Assembly (NCBI GenBank): GCA_003254905.1
Contig: QANU01103691.1
Location: 1-64,000 of the forward strand
Direction of reading: 5' to 3'
DNA: 64,000 nt
Origin: Nissolia schottii
Lineage: Eukaryota > Streptophyta > Magnoliopsida > Fabales > Fabaceae
Of the stretch, positions 46,402-57,449 are shown one piece after another; position 1 is the stretch's first letter; every line of letters begins with the position of its first letter. The notes below the pieces were generated by a model, which did not search any database, was not told where the DNA came from, and saw only the letters and a list, made by a program, of their open reading frames with translations. The position numbers and the translations under genes are program-made.

Positions 46402-46464
46402 TTGACGTCGTCTGTGGGGACTTACGGCGTCCCACTCATCCGTAGACTCCAAAACACCTATGTT

Positions 46465-47160
46465 CCCATGCCTCCTAAGAACATAGGAAAAACCTTTCGC
46501 CTTGTGAACTCGATGGAAACCCGTGGATCCATATCCGCTAGCAGTAATGCACAAATAACTAACCAACCCTAACAGCCCACTCCCGAGGAGATTCCCCCAC
46601 AAAACCAAAATCCCACTGCTAATGACAATCCTAGGGAGAACGAGGAGCAGCCTCCCCCACCAGATCTGGCAGAAGTTAGGCGTGATCAAGCCGCCCGAAT
46701 ATCTCAAATTGAAGCAGACCTATTCCAGCTGAAGTAGGAGGAAGATGAAAGGAAAAAACAAGCTGAAATCCGTGGAGCAGTGCAAAAGGCTAAGAAGGAA
46801 GCTGATCGCAAACAAAAACACGTTATCAAGCAGGAGAAAGAACGCCAACGTCACATTGACTGTCTTAACCGCGATGATGGCCAATATAACAAAGATCCAC
46901 AACAAGATGATGTCCAAGAATCCGTGTACAAAACGTCCATGGAGGTGAGAACCTACGTTGCGAACAGAGGCCTCCCAACAGTGAGGAAAGCGAAGGGGAA
47001 GGAAAACCACCCTTTCGTAGACGAAATCTTAGAGGCAGTTCTCGCACATGGTTTCCGTCCACCAATGGACATGGAACCATATGACGGAACGACTGACCCA
47101 CAACATCACTTTGATGCGTTCAGGCACAGAATGATCTTGGACAGAGCCACGAATGCCATT
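46465..47160 (+). pseudogene. Tat-type gag relic
   Basis: Downstream of the primer-binding site the plus strand encodes a charged coiled-coil-like region (KKEADRKQKHVIKQEKERQR) and a gag core with NHPFVDEILEAVL, GFRPPMDMEPYDGTTDP and HHFDAFRHRM, the usual signature of Tat/Ogre-type gag. The element is broken, with several breaks, and is cut at 47160 by insertion of a family A LTR. No protease, reverse transcriptase or integrase is seen in the window. Confidence 0.75.
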
Positions 47161-47840
47161 TGTAACATCCCGCTTTTTCCTTATTGAAAATCTCACCAAA
47201 TAAATACATATACAAGCCCTCTGTTAGATAAACATTTTGAAAACATAAATTCTTACGTAGAAAATGTCAGTAAAGGTAATAGTTAGTGATTTCATGAAAA
47301 TCCGCAGACTTCGGATTTATTACCTTTCCACACCAGAATTTAATTTTGCATCAAAGGTATTTGTAAAGAACACCTTTTTGAAAATAAATTTTCAAATACG
47401 TTCGATTGACTTAAAATCCACCTTAGGAAACTTAGTAGATCACAATGGGGTGATCGGAATATTTTTAGGATACCCGTACACGAAGTACACGAACAACTAA
47501 CGACCAAACATGATCGAAAATTGGCCATATGGCCTTAGCCATCAGAACTCCCTCACATTTCTCTCATACACATACACTCACAAAGCCAAGCAAGCAAAGT
47601 TAACAAAAGCCAACCAAGTCAAAGATGATAATTTTGACAACTTAGCATGCTTATCCTATCTTATTTTCTTTTCTTTTTCATTTATTTTTGGGGCCAAACT
47701 TGGCCAAAAATCTGAAGCAAGGCCACAGCCTTGTGGCTATAAATAGCCACCCGATGCCTTTCATTTTCTCATTTCTTAACTCTTGTGTAAATTCGTTCCG
47801 TTCGGACACTCTGTCGTTACACTGCCGTAGCCGGAAATTA
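47161..47840 (+). mobile_element. Family A LTR 5' part, forward, inserted in Tat gag
   Basis: It starts TGTAACATCCCGC at 47161, directly interrupting the gag reading region. Family A 5' landmarks follow (CTTATTGAAAATC, GGGGTGATCGGAATATTTTT, a GTGGCTATAAATAGCC promoter-like block near 47733-47748, GCCGGAAATTAGCC). It stops near 47840 where repeat X begins. Confidence 0.8.
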
Positions 47841-48464
47841 GCCAGGAGAAGCTACATAAATGCATGAACAATTCACAGAATTCTACAATGCCTGTCCCAC
47901 TAGGCGTGCCATTTTGTTTCATGCGAAATAATTTCGGGGAATCTCTCGACGCTAACACAAAAGAATGTTTAAAAGGGACAAGCGATTGTGGCGTTCTCAG
48001 GTGAAGAACAAGTGCTTGAATTGGCAATTGAGAGGCAAGTGGGAAGCAAGAACTGGAAACATAAATGCTTATATTAATGATCATGAAAATGTGATTTTAA
48101 TTACACAGTATCCTTGCCGGAGCGAAGGACTTAAGTACAAGTAACAGTGAAGAAATGGGAGAAAATAGTGTCAAGGTTGAGGGAAGCTACGATCTATGAA
48201 CTACTCCTAGGAAAGCAGGGAATAAAGAGAAAAGAAAAAGTGGTGGTGTACAGTGAACCACCTCGAGTTTAGCCCAGGAGCCCTATATTTATAAAGTTTC
48301 AGGGTTCTTAATCTTTGTTAACCCTTTCCCCCCAGCCTGCTGACGGTTACCACTTCAATCCGTCATGGTCCGCATAATCCGAACCGATTATGGTTGCATG
48401 TGTGACACGACATGCAGCGGCTGTGCCATTTCTCTAAAGGTGGGAAGTTATTTCCCTTCGTGGC
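47841..48464 (+). repeat. Repeat X, plus orientation, left part
   Basis: The right end matches the reverse complement of 6580-6698 (GGTTGCATGTGTGACAC, GGGAAGTTATTTCCCTTC). The sequence resumes after the solo LTR at 51362 with TGGCCATGTCAAAGAGG and ATTCCCTCCATGAGACTG, as in the other copy. The left portion (47841-48350) is unclassified; GAGCCCTATATTTATAAAG at about 48279 looks like a promoter-type TATA block. The element type is unknown. Confidence 0.55.
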
Positions 48465-49644
48465 TGTAACATCCCGATTTTTCTTCGAGAAATAATCGTA
48501 AACATAATTATCAAATTAATTTTCTAATCATGATTAGAGAATAAATATGGGAAATTATTAGGTAGAATATCCCTAGGAAATAAAACGTGTTGCGGTAGGA
48601 AGTCCGGCAAGCGACCGAACAGCTGCTGTTCGCCGATGAAATTTTCTGACGCACAAAGGTGTCTGTGAAAATACTTCCCCGGAGAAAAATTCACAAAACA
48701 CCTTTAAATATTAATACCCTTAGGTAGAGGGGAATTAGAGGATCGCGACGGTATAAACGGAATATTTTTCGGACGACCGAGCGCGACGCACCGATACTGC
48801 GAGCAATAAAACACGAGCGAACCGGAACTGGGAAGGAAGTGAAATTTCAGCAGCTAGAACTGAAGGGCTGCACGGTTTAGAGCTAGGATTTTATCCAAAG
48901 ATAATCCCTTAAATTGTGCTTCCAAACTTACCATCACCTTACATTTCTTACACACTAAACCAAATCCCATCACTTAGCCATACCTATGCCCATGCCTTCT
49001 ACTATTCATCTAATTTATTAAATCCCAAAATTTAATTAATTTCCCTCACCACCAGCCCCTCAAAACCGAGGCTTCTTCCTCAAAACTCTAAGCAAAATCT
49101 CATTTCTCACATCCTCCACAAAAAGAACACCACCAAGCCTTCAAGAGATCAAGCACTTTTTCCATGTCCTTCCACCTTCCACAAACCGAACCACAGCCCT
49201 CAAGTCTCCTCATCTTGGTTTCATTTTCTTCCTTCCAAAATCAAGAGGAACAACCTCTTCACCCTCCACCTTGCTCAAAGATCTTCACCTTGGAGAAAAG
49301 AGAAGCTCAAGGTTTGGAAACAACAAGGCTTGTGGGACTTCACTCCAAACTTCCCTCACCACCACCAGGTTTTTCTACAGGTGGGTAACTATGCATAAAT
49401 CACCTCCTTGGTGATCTATTTATGGTTATTGTGAACATGTGATAAAATGCACATAACATGTGATTTATTCCCTGAAATAAACTTGCATGTGTTGTTTATG
49501 ATTTGATGAGGATAAATATATTTTCGGTGATATGTGTTTACGTTTTACGTGCTGTGTTTTGTAAAAATGTGGTAAGGCTGATGATATAGAGTATAGTTAA
49601 GACATTGGTATAGGTTGAAAGCTTGAGGAAAACGATATAAGTCT

Positions 49645-50037
49645 GAGTGGGTTCCGCGGAGGTTCCTTGGAGTGGTCGAGTGGTTCCCTGGAGAGTTGCC
49701 GAGTGAGCACCAGCAGTAGTGCTGAGTGGGTTCTGCGGAGGTTCCCTGGAGTGGTTGAGTGGTTCCCTGGAGAGTTTGCTGAGTGAGCACCAGCAGTGGT
49801 GCTGAGTGGGTTCCATGGAGGTTCCCTGGAGTGGTTGAGTGGTTCCCTGGAGAATTTGCTGAGTGGGCACCAGCAGTGGTGCTGAGTGGGTTCTGCGGAG
49901 GTCCCCCGGAGTTGCTGAGTGGTTCTCTGGGGAGTTGCTGAGTGGGCACCAACAGTGGTGCTGAGTGGGTTCCACGGAGGTCCCCCGGAGTTGCTGAGTG
50001 GTTCCCGGGAGAAGTATGCTGAAGGGTTCCACGGACG
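49645..50037. repeat. Five copies of a 79-80-bp tandem repeat
   Basis: Units start at 49645, 49724, 49804, 49884 and 49963. Each begins GAGTGGGTTC, contains GGAGGTTCCCTGGAG or a variant, and ends CACCAGCAGTGGTGCT. Because the unit lacks stops in all three minus frames, long overlapping minus-strand frames of 178-218 codons run through it; these are artefacts of the repeat. Confidence 0.92.
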
Positions 50038-50429
50038 ATATCGTAGCAGGGTGCAGTGAACGAGGACAGAGCATGAGTATCGAGTCTTGCATGCATTCAT
50101 GAGGCAGGTTGCCGCAGGACTTAGGGCAACCATAGATCACTAGAATTGAATGAACTAATGTGCAAAGATGGTAACTTAAATTAGGGGAAAACATTTAAGT
50201 CTAAAGATGGGCCTCGGCCACAGAGGGTCGGAGTAGCCCGAAGCTACGACATAGTTATATAAAGTAGGAACCCCTCTCTTGGCACGTCATACCTGACAAG
50301 CCCCTCCCCAGCCGTACGAGACGGACTGGGTTATGATTATGTTACGCAGATAAAGATCTGAACGCGGGTTTCCACCCGGACGAGAGAAAAGAAAGTAAGG
50401 AGCGCTTGAGCTTTTATGTCATGACATTT

Positions 50430-50554
50430 AAAAGACAGGTAAGATGTCCCCGAAGTTCGGACATATGAGAAAGAGAGATATAGTCCACGAAGTTCGGACT
50501 CAGGCCTTAAAGTCATCCCCGAAGTTCGGATGCGAATGATTAAGTCGTCCCCGA
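50430..50554. repeat. Array of four CCGAAGTTCGG dyads
   Basis: The perfect odd palindrome CCGAA-G-TTCGG (one copy reads ACGAAGTTCGG) is repeated four times at 25-40-base spacing, each inside GTC-CCGAAGTTCGGAC. The N at 50555 lies right after the last copy, so the true number may be larger. Confidence 0.85.
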
Positions 50555-50555
50555 A
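50555..50555. other. Single N inside a repeat array
   Basis: The N follows GTTCGGACG at the end of the dyad array, where repeat collapse is likely. Confidence 0.8.
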
Positions 50556-51881
50556 GTTCGGACGNAGACAGGGGAGGAGGCGGAGCTGTGGTCAGTGCTT
50601 GTGGTGAACCGTCCCACACTCTTCCGAGTTGCACCACCGGTTTCCCCAGAGCCAGAGACTCCCACCGATGGCGAGCCCGCTCCTTACGAGAAGGATGTGG
50701 AGGTCGATCCAGTCTCCGTGAGACTGCGACCGCCAGATGTACCTGTGCCCTCATCACCCGAGGAGGATTATCCATGGAGATCGTGTAGGAGGAGGATGAT
50801 CCGGAGCAGGAGGACGGGGAAGAGGATCTAGAGGAGGACCCCAGCGAGGATGAGCCGGAGATCTGACCAGCCCTGTTCCCAGACCCTGTCATCAGTGACG
50901 ACACCTTTTTGCCAGTAGCCTTAGCTTTATGTGTATTTTGATGTATGTCATTTTGTAGCTCTGATAGTATGTACGGGCTTAGGATATGTATAGCCCTTTT
51001 GATGTACTAGTACAGTATCTACGATATGTATATGACTTTCTGACATGTATGACTTTAACTGTTGGACCCACTTGGTACTGTTTACTTTCCTGCTTATGTA
51101 TGTACTTGTACGACAGACAACGCTCGCACTTATCTGTTATACGACTATATGGGACTTATGATAGTTCACACGCATGGCTCTAGTTTGACGCATAACAATA
51201 ACTTATGTTTAAAAAAGAAAAAAAAAATGGGTCCTTACTTTCAGTTAACTTAATTATTTTCCTAAGTAACGTAGGGACTATCAGTATTCCCACACAGCAG
51301 ATAACAACCTAGCAGACGCAGATTATGACTTAAGCATAAGCTGCTAACCTAGGGTGTTACAGTGGCCATGTCAAAGAGGAGGTTATCTTTGTATTTGAAT
51401 TTGTTAGCCATTCCCTCCATGAGACTGACTTGATGAGAAGTAATGGCTAATGATACAAACGCAAGCCTAAGAACTTGCAAGGAAAGATACAATATGAAAT
51501 ACAGAAAGTCATGAGAACAAGACATGTTAAGATACTATATGAACTAAAGAAATTCATGAAAACAAGACATATTAAGATATGATAATAAGAGGATATGGAA
51601 TCATGAGTCCACCCTTGGCCGCGTCGATAGGGCAGGCCCCTCACCACCATACATAGGGATGGTTACTTATATGAAATACATGTACACTAAATGCATATGT
51701 GGTATGAGCTCTGCCATTAAAGGATATAGAGTGGGTTGTACACTAGAAAGGGACGACGGTTCCACTAGGGTACAAAGGGGGAAAGACATAACATGATAGG
51801 AAAATGAACACTATCACAGGACGCATGAGAAAACTCGCAAATCCCTTCATGCACGTTATATGTGGTATATGTGATGATTAT

Positions 51882-53512
51882 TGATAAGTGGATTTTATAC
51901 CTCATTTTACTACTCTATAAATGAGCAATTTATACTAACAATGTGTAGGGTTCAACACTTATTCAATATGTTTTTACACATTGTCCTCTTTCAAGAGAAA
52001 TTAAGAAAAATGGTAAAATTAGGCATTATTTACTCTTAGAAATTAATATTTCTTTTGGAGTTTTCTATTTTGAGTTACAGGAAACAAATGTGCAAAAGGA
52101 TCAATGAAGATATGAAGTGAAGACTCCATCATTGAAGAATGAAGCAAAAGAGCAAAAGAGGAGAACAAGCATACAATCACTTAGCGGTAAGCGAGTAACC
52201 GCTTAGCGATAACCAAGCCAACGCTCAGCACAATTGAAAGAACCGCTCAGCGGTGGTGACCTAGCCGCTCAGCGGTGAACCTCTCTTCGCTCAGCGAAGG
52301 TAACAACTTGCACCGGCGCATTTAATGCGCCAGCCTGGAGCCAGCTCAGATTCCGGCGCCGGCCTGCAAAAGCTGACCGGAGCATTTAATGAAGCCGTGT
52401 AAGCCGCCGAGATTGACTCAGCCGCTCAGCGCCAGTGCTCAAATCGCTCAGCGGTGGTGCTAAACCGTTGAGCGATCCTGTCGATCCTTGGCCTATAAAT
52501 AGGAGGCCAAGGCATTTATTTTGAGCATCCCTTCCACCCTCCCCCTAAGCTCTCTTAGGCCGAGGATTCCACCATTTCCTTTCATATTTCTTCACTTTTT
52601 ACATTTTCATTTTAAGCATTTTAGGTTTATGTTAGTAAATGCTTTGAAGTCTTTTTCCTTTCAAGGTTTGTAACGAAGTTCTGCCAAATTTAATCCAGGT
52701 TCTATTGTTTTATTTCTCCTTGCCATTTATCTTTCATTCTCTTCATTTACTCTTTCTTGCTTTTTACTTGTTTTAATCTTCCGTTGTCATTTACATCTTC
52801 CCGTTCCTTTATTTACTTTTTCCTTTTCTTTACTTGTTGTAAGTTTTAATCTTCCAACCATGGAGGAGTAGTTTGTAAATATCTTGCATGTGGTAACGCT
52901 AGATTAAAGATTGATTTTAGGTCTTGCGCTTAACGACTATGCATGAATCGTTCCACCCTTGATTAATGATATAGCGATTGCATGTTATTAATTAAGATTA
53001 ATCTAAGTTAATGAATCTTGACGATTGTATGATTTATTTAACTATGATTAAGGAACTTTTGGAGAACTAATAAGATTTGATTAAGGTGTGCAAGTTGTGC
53101 TTAATTAATATGAGTCTTAATGCTGAGATCTTGGTTTTAATACTTTTATTAACAAATGCTTAAGGGATTGACGATCGTAGTTTCTTAAGTAAATTGCAAA
53201 TTAGTTAGAGATTTCAACTAATAAACACCATCTCCTTTCATGAATAATTAATTGGGAACCGATGAGAATCAATCCTTGATATAGTAATGCCATATGCAGG
53301 ATATTGCTTGTATTATCGTGTTTTACTCTCGTTTTACTCTCTTTTAATTTCATCAAAACCCCCCGATTTACTTAACTATTGATTTGGTTCTAAATTGCTT
53401 CTTTGGGAAACGACCTAAGTTAACCCCCTTTACTACGTTTTCGGGGTTTACTTGGTTCATAAATTATTATTTGATCACGCACTAAAATCTAACGACGTTT
53501 TGGTGAGCGTCA
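51882..53512 (+). mobile_element. Solo Athila-like LTR (family B), 1,631 bp
   Basis: It starts TGATAAGTGGATTTTATACC and ends GGTGAGCGTCA, flanked by a perfect 5-bp duplication ATTAT (51877-51881 and 53513-53517). It contains a CGCT-N-AGCG cluster (52180-52470) just before a GGCCTATAAATAGG promoter block (52492-52505). GGGAAACGACCTAAGTTAACC lies near the 3' end, in the manner of Athila LTRs. Confidence 0.9.
52180..52470. repeat. Cluster of about nine CGCT-N-AGCG words in family B
   Basis: CTTAGCGG, CGCTTAGCG, ACGCTCAGC, CGCTCAGCG (several), CGTTGAGCG. Spacing is 15-60 bases. It lies immediately upstream of the LTR promoter-like TATA at 52495, unlike in family A where the cluster lies downstream of the TATA block. 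Confidence 0.8.
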
Positions 53513-53940
53513 ATTATATATCTATATGATAAGGCAACATCAAGTGACAAAGGTTTCACAAGACGACCTCTATAAGGTTACGCGATACAAGAGTACGTGA
53601 TCTGATGTCACGTCACTCAAGCGATTAAGGATTAGGAAGCACGATACATTCTCCTTATTAAGTAATGCAAAGATTAGAGAATCCCCAGTCACCTAGTAAT
53701 TAGATAAAGTTGTTCAGGACTAGCTTGGATTATAATGATAAGTAGGGACTTTAGTATGTTCTGTCACTTGAGATCTCCTAAGCGGCCTGTATCATAAATG
53801 AGGCAAAAACAGATAGTCATGCCTTAGGATTCCCACTGAAGACGCGACGTTCTCATCCCCCACTTGTTGATGGTTCCAGGCGGATAAGACCAATCCACTG
53901 ACGAGGGCGAAGCTTATTAGGACGACTGAACATCTTCAAG

Positions 53941-56900
53941 TGAAACACCCTAGCTAACTATTTACCCGTACGTAGTAAACAATGCTCACTAGGTTGTTTT
54001 CTACCTGGTCAGAATACCTTAGTCCATAGTTATCTTTCGGAAATAGTTGTTGAAGAAAATAGGGACCAGTTTTGAACTTTTCATTTGCATTGAGTAATTA
54101 CTAAAATAGAGTCATGCGTTGGAAAGAACAAATATAACAAAGCGTATAACAGTATAGTGGTAAAGCATCCAATATATATTAATGTGGTCCATCATATCCA
54201 TCACATAGCTGTATATACAATAAGTAAGATACACATAACATGTACATAAACTAAAATACCATATACAGAATCCAAAATACGTAGCATCAAATTACAAGGG
54301 CTACTGGAATGCTACTCAGTATGCCCTTGGCAAAATCCTGACATCCTGCTCTCTAAGTTCATCGCCTATCAATGCCGCTCATGGTTCTGCTGGCAGCTCA
54401 TCAGCATTCTCAAAATATGAAGCATCTTCAGTACCTGAAGTCATAAGGTAGTGGGAATGAGAACGGTAGGTTCTCAGTGGATATAACTTTAGTTCCTGAG
54501 TCTCGTATCAGATTATGTCGGACTTCAGGCCGCTCAGAGATCTCTAAGTGAACATACATACTAAACAGCCTACCATTTCTTATCTGGCCTATCTGAACGG
54601 CTTTATCGGCATTATTAGGTGACATGGGAACTACTCTGGCTTACTACGTTCTCGTGCTGATTAACATTTCGTGAATATACATAGCCGTCTCGAGCGTGCT
54701 CTTGACGGTACGGCATAACAGCAGAAATATACATCCGGAATAATCAGAATACATCACCGAATACACTCAGAATTCAATCCAGCATAATACAATCATCAGA
54801 GTATGCACGACAGAGTGATCAGAATACACATCACAGAATCATCAGAATATGTTTCCACATAAGTTTCAGCATAAACATGACAGAATCAGCAGAATAAATA
54901 TCAGAGTGTGCCTAACATAGTCATCAACAGAAATATGACAGAATCAGCATAGTCATCAGCAGAAATATGACAGAATCAGCATAATCATCAGCAGAAATAT
55001 GACAGAATCAGCATAATAAACATGCCACAGAATATACGTGTGCATGGCAGAATGTGACAGCATACAGCATAACAGCATAACAGAATAAGTGTTATTCCCA
55101 CCATAGTAATGTCCTCTGTTGACACTAGTATGACGGAATAACCTCGCACCCTCAGTGTAGGCCGACACTGTCTGGACCTTCCTGCGGTGGGCTTCCACCT
55201 GCCGTGTGCCCCCTTGGGACCCCTCGACAGTGGGCGGATATTGTACCCCCACCTAAGCTTGCCCCCTTTCGACAATGCATAGGCGTGGTAACCGCACACC
55301 TCCAGGTATGCCATATAGACACCACCTGTGGCGGGCTTCCACATTCAGGATGCCTAGACCTCCTGAAGTGGGATCATAGTTGGCTCACGTGATCACGGCC
55401 TTTTCAGCATGTGGCATATAGCCTTTTTAGTATTGGGGCATTTAGCCCTTTTCAGCATGTGGCCTATGGCCATTATCAGCATGGGGCATTTGCCCTTGTT
55501 CAGCATTGGGCATTGGCCCTTTTCAGCATTTTCAGCAGTTTCAGCATTTTCAGCATTTTTCAGCATTTCTGTACCTGAAGCATGTTATATCTGGTTTCCT
55601 ATGGTTCATTTCAGAATCTTTATTTATCTCAGATTTATTTCTAATTCTTTAAACTTGGCTTATCATGAATGCATGAAAGGCTACAGATTATATCACATAC
55701 TACATGTAATTCACATGTTCACATACGGCATATACTTCACATATCCACATACTGCATATATTTCACATATTCCACAGCTTTTACACATATTCCATACATA
55801 ATAAACCTATCTAGTCCAGGTCACAGGACCCTTCAGAGTCATCTCCCTAAGCCCTAACATAAATGCTAACATATATAAACATATATGTAAAGAAACATAC
55901 ACACACACATGATTACATAGTCAAGCATCCACCATCAATAGGTGAGGAACTAGAGTTACCCACCTGTGGGGGAGCTGTCCGGTGAGGAAGAAGTGTAGGG
56001 GAAGTCGTCCTGTGCTCGGCCGCTCAGCGGGAAAGTCACAGCGTCCAAAAATAGAATTTCTTTTCTCAGTGCTTACTGAGGCTTCCTACACAGTTCCAAC
56101 CAGCACAGTTATATTTTCCTAACCTCAATATTTCTAAAAATCCTTCAAGCATCACTAACTCCATATTTTTCTCATAATATTTCTAATTTTTCCTACTCAA
56201 AAATACATACATAAATATACAGTTAAAAATCCCATAGACAATGGTGTTCGGACTACCCACCTCCAAATCCAGTTTGGAAACGGTAGAAGTGAAGAGGAAA
56301 ATCCCCTGAGCACTTCCATGACGATCTTGCTATTTTTCCGGCGTCCGGCAGCAGCACAGCAGTGCACGAACGGAGCAACAAAGCAAAGAAAACAAAGCAA
56401 CAAAGAAGCAAAGAAGCAGCGAAATGCTTAGGGAAAAATAAGGAAAAAGGGCGTCTTGGGGGAAAAGAAAAACAAGGAAAAGAAAGAACAAAGAAGCAGT
56501 AAAGAAGTGAAGCACAAAGCTTCAGGAAAAATAAAGAAAGAAAACGAAATGAAAAACAAAGAAAGAAAGGAATTTCGGTGTCAGGGGAGGGAGCAAATGA
56601 AAACGAAGAAAAAGGGGAGCAAAGTGAAGCAGCAGCTTCTCAAAGGAAAATAAAAGAAAAATGGCGTCAGGTGGGGGAAAAATGAAAGCCAAGAACAAAG
56701 AAAAGAAAGAATGGGAAATGTGGTGTCAGGGGATACCCCCCACCGTCCTATGTACATATATATTTTATAATATGAGATAATTATGAGTATTATATTATGT
56801 ATCTTATATATTACTATTCTATTATTATTATTATACTTACTATTCATAGTTATTATTATATTATATAATAGTATATTTTATGTAAATGTCTAACTATGGA

Positions 56901-57444
56901 TAAATATGATCCTGTCAATCTAATTTTGATCATGCTTGATCGTGTTTTTGTTGTTCGCAGTCCCGGTACTTTACGTGCGGATGTCCGAAAAATAATCCGG
57001 ACATACACTCTCGCTCTACTAATTTTCCCTTATTAATAGTTGAGTCTGGTGGAGGTATTCGGGGAATTATTATTTTATTAGTATATTTTACGGTTACTTT
57101 CGGTATCCGAAAAAATTCCCGATTGGTCCGGAAATCATCCGAAACTGAACCGATTTCCGTTTTACCGACACTTTAGATTTTTCATCCATCTCTAGAGGTC
57201 GAGAGGAATTATTTGAGTATCAGCAGAATTTGGAAATACCCTACAGAATAATTTCTACTAACCTCGAGAGGTTAATTCCTACAAAGGGCTCTATGAACAG
57301 TTGTTTGGGAAAATTCTCACTAAGGGATACATTTATAATGTTTTTCTTCTTCCTAAATTCATTTATACATTATTTTATTTATTTTTACGAACATTTTACT
57401 AAGGGGAAAAATATTTTACTAAGGGAAAAATACGGGATGTTACA
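53941..57444 (-). mobile_element. Solo family A LTR, 3,504 bp, complete, reverse
   Basis: Termini TGAAACACCCTAGC and CGGGATGTTACA are flanked by a perfect 5-bp duplication TCAAG (53936-53940 and 57445-57449). It carries the dyad GAGAAC-5-GTTCTC at 54459-54475, CAGAATCAGCATAATCATCAG-type minisatellites (54780-55070), TTTTCAGCAT repeats (55395-55575), and one CGCTCAGCG at about 56021. It has inserted into a forward member of its own family. Confidence 0.92.
54780..55575. repeat. Minisatellites in reverse family A LTR
   Basis: Two arrays: units of about 30 bases with ATGACAGAATCAGCAT and CATCAGCAGAA (54780-55070), and units with TTTTCAGCAT joined to small palindromes (GGGCATTTGCCC type, 55395-55575). 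Both match reverse arrays at 8205-8310 and 8620-8860 in the forward copy with different unit numbers. Confidence 0.75.
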
Positions 57445-57449
57445 TCAAG

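Larger units (their letters stand above)
48465..51361 (+). mobile_element. Solo family A LTR, 2,897 bp, complete, forward
   Basis: Termini TGTAACATCCCGAT and CCTAGGGTGTTACA are flanked by a perfect 5-bp duplication GTGGC (48460-48464 and 51362-51366). It carries an 80-bp tandem repeat (49645-50037), a CCGAAGTTCGG dyad array (50440-50554) and an acidic reading segment near 50560-50880. The host repeat X rejoins exactly across it. One N at 50555 interrupts the dyad array. Confidence 0.92.
51367..53940 (+). mobile_element. Repeat X right end, then a forward family A LTR, split by a solo family B LTR
   Basis: Bases 51367-51440 are the right part of repeat X. The rest to 51881, continuing at 53518-53940, is forward LTR text. 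The 53700-53900 part (GTAGGGACTTTAGTATG, AGCGGCCTG, GTTCTCATCCCCCACT, GGTTCCAGG) matches 8995-9140 of the family A copy at 6699. It continues at 57450 after a second insertion. The boundary between repeat X and family A was not fixed. Confidence 0.55.

Noticed and set aside
49538-50194. Minus-strand frames of 178-218 codons
   Set aside because: All three frames are open only because an 80-bp tandem unit lacks stops; the sequence is inside a solo LTR.
50430-50554. Heat-shock element array from GAAGTTC words
   Set aside because: Heat-shock elements need GAA and TTC separated by two bases; here only one base separates them.
7736-52470. CRISPR-like array from the regularly recurring CGCT-N-AGCG words
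   Set aside because: Repeats are only 9-11 bases, spacing is irregular, and the DNA is clearly plant nuclear.
56456-56653. Lys/Glu-rich 65-codon frame
   Set aside because: It is purine-rich low-complexity LTR text (AAAGAAAG runs), not a protein.
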